A stretch of 8,023 nucleotides of DNA from JAAFHS01 sp046049665 (GTDB lineage Bacteria > Pseudomonadota > Alphaproteobacteria > Rhodobacterales > Rhodobacteraceae), in assembly GCA_046049665.1 (NCBI GenBank), contig JBJOQW010000069.1, forward strand, positions 1 to 8,023. The letters run 5' to 3'. Made by a program: the position numbers and the translations under genes. Below, in pieces: positions 5,586 through 8,023 of the stretch. Within the stretch, counting starts at the first letter, position 1. The number at the start of each line of letters is the position of its first letter. The notes beneath the pieces are model-generated. The model searched no databases, was not told where the DNA came from, and saw only the letters and a list, made by a program, of their open reading frames with translations.

Positions 5586-6713
5586 CTATTTCAGACCCCA
5601 AACCTCGCCATAGACGGCTGCAGGGTTGAACAATTGCACGTCCCATGCAGCACCAGAAGTCGCATCGATCGAACCGATGTTGCCGGGATGAAAGATGCCC
5701 TTGACCCAAAGCCGATCGGTTGACGGTGCCTGACCGCTCATGATGCGGTTCAACTCATCAATCCCTTGCCAGGCCCCGCTGGGATAGGGTGCCGCGACCG
5801 AGGCCAAGAAGTTTGTGCCTTCGGAAATGCGCGCTACCCCAATGGTGTTGAAATCAACGCCTACGCCAAATGCGCCTTCGGGCAGAAGGCCCGCCGTCTT
5901 GATTTCGTCCACGCAGATGGCGGTCAGATCATCTACCTGCGTAATCATCACGTTGAAGCCGGGGTTTGCCAGCGCAAGACTGGAGCAATACTGCCCGATC
6001 TGCTGGAACATTTGCGCCGTGTCAGTCTGGCGCAGATTGGCTTTGCAGTCACCGCCAGCCGCCACACATTCGGCGATGAAGGATTCTAATCCTTCACGGC
6101 GCGCGACCGAGATTTCGGATCCGTCATAGCCGCCAATGGCGTTCAGCTTACCATTGCCCAACTTATAGGCCGCAACACCCTGCAGATAGCCGACTTCAAA
6201 GTTGTCTTGCCGGATGCCCCCATCCAGACGCGTCGCAAAGGTCGGCACGCCTTCGGGGTCGTCTGACGTCATGCCGACAACAGGCAAGCCCTTGGCCGCG
6301 ATAGCGCCCAGACCCTGGCCGGAAATCGAAGGGATCGCCCCAAAGGTCAGGATACCGTCATGTCCTGCCTCAGCTGCGCGGGTCAGTTGTTCATTCCAAG
6401 TAGCAACGTCGATCTTGCCATCATATTCGGTGACGGTCCAACCAGTCAGCTTGGCGATCTGCTGCAACTCGGCCCACCACTGGACGCAAGCTGTGATCTG
6501 GCTGCCAAGACAAGCCGCGCCAATGCTTTTGCCGGGCAGCAATGGCGCAGACCCGGCATTCGACATGCCGGCGACCCCCGCTTGCAGCGCGGCGTCGCCC
6601 CAAGCTTTGTCAACCTTGGCCTGAAAATCTGCCAACGCATCTGCATTTGCAGTAGTACCCAGCAGAACGAACGCCAGTGTTGCCGCCAGCTTAGGTGAAC
6701 GTGTGTGTCTCAA
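5586..6713 (-). CDS. Periplasmic sugar-type substrate-binding protein of the CUT2 importer
   Basis: A 375-residue secreted binding protein of the RbsB-like class (Peripla_BP_1/4 fold). The N-terminus MRHTRSPKLAATLAFVLL has basic residues then a hydrophobic core, and ends with a cleavage site at TANA/DA (about residue 24). Family features include the domain 1 strand opening KSIGAACLGS, the EYDGKID segment (96-102), DGILTFGAIPS, GLPVVGMTSDDP and, near the end, the LFNPAAVYGEVWGLK tail. The mature protein has six Cys (about 68, 76, 216, 223, 243, 267), more than usual for RbsB relatives, so disulfides are plausible. I chose the TTG at 6713-6711: GGAGGAGG sits 5 bases upstream, and the next Met is about residue 50, inside the mature domain. 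An earlier TTG in the open frame (6728) would place this binding site inside the gene. It is first in the operon and is followed by a stem-loop. The ligand is unknown. Confidence 0.92.
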   Translation of the reverse strand: MRHTRSPKLAATLAFVLLGTTANADALADFQAKVDKAWGDAALQAGVAGMSNAGSAPLLPGKSIGAACLGSQITACVQWWAELQQIAKLTGWTVTEYDGKIDVATWNEQLTRAAEAGHDGILTFGAIPSISGQGLGAIAAKGLPVVGMTSDDPEGVPTFATRLDGGIRQDNFEVGYLQGVAAYKLGNGKLNAIGGYDGSEISVARREGLESFIAECVAAGGDCKANLRQTDTAQMFQQIGQYCSSLALANPGFNVMITQVDDLTAICVDEIKTAGLLPEGAFGVGVDFNTIGVARISEGTNFLASVAAPYPSGAWQGIDELNRIMSGQAPSTDRLWVKGIFHPGNIGSIDATSGAAWDVQLFNPAAVYGEVWGLK

Positions 6714-6791
6714 GGTTTCCTCCTCCAAGTACTATTGATGTCTCTCCCTGACGGTAGAGATAGGCAGCATTCCAAGAGAGAATCAATACTT

Positions 6792-6804
6792 ATTCATAAT
6801 GAAT
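6792..6804. promoter_or_regulatory. Candidate operator, palindrome ATTCAT-A-ATGAAT
   Basis: A perfect 6-base inverted repeat around a single central base, followed directly by GAAT so that ATGAATGAAT also forms a short direct repeat. It lies about 80 bases upstream of the binding protein start, in the AT-rich core of the gap, where a regulator of a sugar importer would be expected. No regulator gene is present in the window and the family cannot be assigned. Confidence 0.4.
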
Positions 6805-6873
6805 GAATATAATTCTTTGGCTCCATTTACGACGCCTATTCAATATCTTTCAAATAGATGCTCGAAACTGGAC

Positions 6874-6889
6874 CGGCATCAACATGCCG
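6874..6889. repeat. Small perfect hairpin CGGCAT-CAAC-ATGCCG
   Basis: Six-base arms with a four-base loop in the middle of the non-coding gap. Neither strand has a T-run after it, so it is not a standard terminator. It could belong to an untranslated leader, be an operator, or be chance. Confidence 0.35.
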
Positions 6890-6937
6890 CTGTGGCGTAA
6901 AGAACTGCCGCGACCAACGTACTCCCTTTTTTTGTTT

Positions 6938-7015
6938 GGTTCTGAGATGCGAACTGCGACGCACACCTCAGACCAATCCGTTGTCCGGAAGGAGTGGTCT
7001 CAAGGGTGCGCCCTT
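6938..7015. repeat. Cluster of overlapping inverted repeats
   Basis: TCTGAG (6941-6946) pairs with CTCAGA (6967-6972). AGACCA (6970-6975) pairs with TGGTCT (6995-7000), with an extra TCC/GGA inside. AAGGG (7002-7006) pairs with CCCTT (7011-7015) around CGCA. The first two pairings share bases 6970-6972 and so compete. In minus-strand transcripts this lies 70-150 bases past the permease stop at 7086 and could be a 3' untranslated structure. None has a U-tail. Confidence 0.35.
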
Positions 7016-7085
7016 CATCGTCCTTGTTCTTTACCTATCCCCTATCCTCAAGACCCTTCCAAAAGAGGCTTTCGCATCCGTTCTT

Positions 7086-8023
7086 TCAGCCGCGCTTGGC
7101 TCGCGCGCCGTAAAGGATTGCGGCCATCAGGATGATCAGCCCTTGGGCGATCAGCTTGCCCGCATCGTCAATGCCAAAGACGGTCATCACGACGAACAGA
7201 AGCGCAAAGGACAGGACGCCAAAGAAAGGGCCCCATACACCGCCCTCGCCCCGTCCGAACACCACCCCGCCAAGGATGGTTGCCGCCACGGCCAGTATTG
7301 GCAGATCCAGCCCCACACGCACGGACCCCACCGCGATCGACCCGGTCTGCACCAATGCAGCCACCGCCGCGATCAGCCCGGCCAGCACATGCGCCATAAC
7401 CACCGTGCGTTCGACCGGTACGCCAGAGAAGGCCGCGGCATCCGCGCTTTCACCCACGGCCTCGACATAGCGGCCATAGACGCTGTGCTGCATCACCAGC
7501 CACATCAACCCGGTGCAGCCCAGCCAGAACATCACCGGCAACGGCAGGGGGCCGTACTTAATGTCAAAGATTTCGTTCATGTACTTGGGCACGTCGCCAG
7601 GCGGCTTGCCGCTGGACAGGAACTGCACCAGCCCGACAAGGATGATGCTGACCGCCAACGTCACGATCACCGCCGATACCCGCCGCTTGGCGATCATGTA
7701 GCCGTTCAGCAGCCCCACTGCCCCGCCGATGGCCAGCGCCATGGCGATGAAGGTCAGCCCCGACGCCTCGGGGAATGTGCGCGAAGTGATGATGTAGTTG
7801 ATCAGCAGGATCACCCCGCCACCCGACAGATCGATCGACCGCACCCGCATGACCAACAGCTGCCCCAACACAAGGATGCCAAGCGGCACAACTTGCCGCA
7901 CAAAGATGCCCAGCACATTGGGGTTCAGCATGTTGGGCCGCGCGATCCACAGCGTCAGCAGCAGCAGGGCAAAGACCCAATAGGCGGGCGGCACAGCGGC
8001 AAGACGGCGGAAAATGGGATGTG
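7086..8023 (-). CDS. CUT2-family sugar ABC transporter permease, 5' end beyond the right edge
   Basis: The frame is open to the window edge, entering as HPIFRRLAAVPPAYWVF, and ends at the TGA 7088-7086; at least 311 residues are visible, so only a few N-terminal codons are probably missing. It is an RbsC/XylH-class membrane protein: hydrophobic segments throughout, SIDLSGGGVILL at the family 'GIDLSVG' position, the coupling stretch HSVYGRYVEAVGESADAAAFSGV, and the conserved VGLDLPILAVAATILGG followed by FGRGEGGVWGPFFGV near the end. It is much less similar to the two operon permeases than they are to each other, and its GC content looks higher. It probably ends the operon of a different sugar importer. 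Read-through into the downstream operon is possible, because no clear terminator separates them. Confidence 0.9.
   Translation of the reverse strand, partial: HPIFRRLAAVPPAYWVFALLLLTLWIARPNMLNPNVLGIFVRQVVPLGILVLGQLLVMRVRSIDLSGGGVILLINYIITSRTFPEASGLTFIAMALAIGGAVGLLNGYMIAKRRVSAVIVTLAVSIILVGLVQFLSSGKPPGDVPKYMNEIFDIKYGPLPLPVMFWLGCTGLMWLVMQHSVYGRYVEAVGESADAAAFSGVPVERTVVMAHVLAGLIAAVAALVQTGSIAVGSVRVGLDLPILAVAATILGGVVFGRGEGGVWGPFFGVLSFALLFVVMTVFGIDDAGKLIAQGLIILMAAILYGARAKRG

Larger units (their letters stand above)
6714..7085. promoter_or_regulatory. Intergenic region, presumed promoter of the transporter operon
   Basis: No gene is supported in these 372 bases. The half nearest the operon (about 6780-6860) is clearly AT-rich compared with the coding DNA and holds the palindrome at 6792-6804, as expected for a regulated promoter. 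I could not find a minus-strand -35/-10 pair with good spacing: TTGAAT (6843-6838) and TATATT (6811-6806) are about 26 bases apart. No hairpin followed by a T-run on the minus strand is seen downstream of the permease at 7086, so read-through or Rho-dependent termination is possible. A tandem heptamer CCTATCC lies at 7034-7047, and a run of seven T at 6927-6933 on the plus strand has no strong hairpin before it. Confidence 0.55.

Noticed and set aside
6714..6728. Upstream TTG start for the binding protein (adds MEEET)
   Set aside because: It would place the GGAGGAGG ribosome binding site inside the coding region and add acidic residues before the signal peptide.
6927..6933. Run of seven T as a plus-strand intrinsic terminator
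   Set aside because: There is no stable hairpin immediately upstream and no plus-strand gene ending there.
7034..7047. Tandem CCTATCC heptamer as a functional repeat
   Set aside because: Only two short copies in a non-coding gap; chance is an adequate explanation.
6803..7135. Plus-strand open frame of 110 codons across the intergenic gap
   Set aside because: It starts inside the AT-rich operator region, has no recognised motif or ribosome binding site, and runs into the permease gene on the other strand.

Overview
The window looks like an alphaproteobacterial chromosome or large replicon, most likely from the Rhodobacteraceae. This is inferred from protein style, fairly high GC coding DNA with an AT-rich promoter gap, and an IS3-type OrfA start of a kind common in that group. 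No rRNA, tRNA, CRISPR array or phage structural gene was seen.

Region 1 (about 1-1290) is a scrap zone. At the left edge the first codons of an IS3-family transposase OrfA (minus strand) run off the window. Next comes about 430 bases with no convincing gene. A C-terminal fragment of a succinate-semialdehyde dehydrogenase-like gene (GabD family, minus strand, 553-825) follows, carrying an in-frame amber codon. Head-to-head with it, from about 835 on the plus strand, are the remains of two translationally coupled genes with secretion-type N-termini. The first has an amber codon just after its signal peptide; the second is cut off after 11 codons. These pieces are best read as debris of insertion and deletion events.

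Region 2 (1292-6713, minus strand) is an intact five-gene operon. In transcription order it encodes a periplasmic sugar-type binding protein, a permease, a fused two-domain ATPase, a second permease paralogous to the first, and an SGNH hydrolase very like the MsAcT/arylesterase group. The first four form a complete CUT2 (ribose/xylose type) ABC importer with two different permease subunits. The two inner junctions are 4-base stop/start overlaps. Two of the five genes appear to start with TTG. A GC-rich stem-loop lies between the binding protein gene and the first permease gene. The hydrolase suggests that the imported substrate, or a product of it, carries an acyl or acetyl ester, but the ligand cannot be read from sequence.

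Region 3 (6714-7085) is a non-coding gap of about 370 bases. It is AT-rich near the operon, has a perfect 6-1-6 palindrome that could be an operator, and several small inverted repeats.

Region 4 (7086-8023, minus strand) is the 3' portion of another CUT2-type permease gene whose start lies beyond the right edge. It is clearly diverged from the two permeases of the operon and probably belongs to a second sugar transporter upstream. Nothing here demands a wholly new biological system. The most distinctive items are the esterase-coupled importer, the strongly degenerate second ATP site of its ATPase, and the layered pseudogenes on the left.
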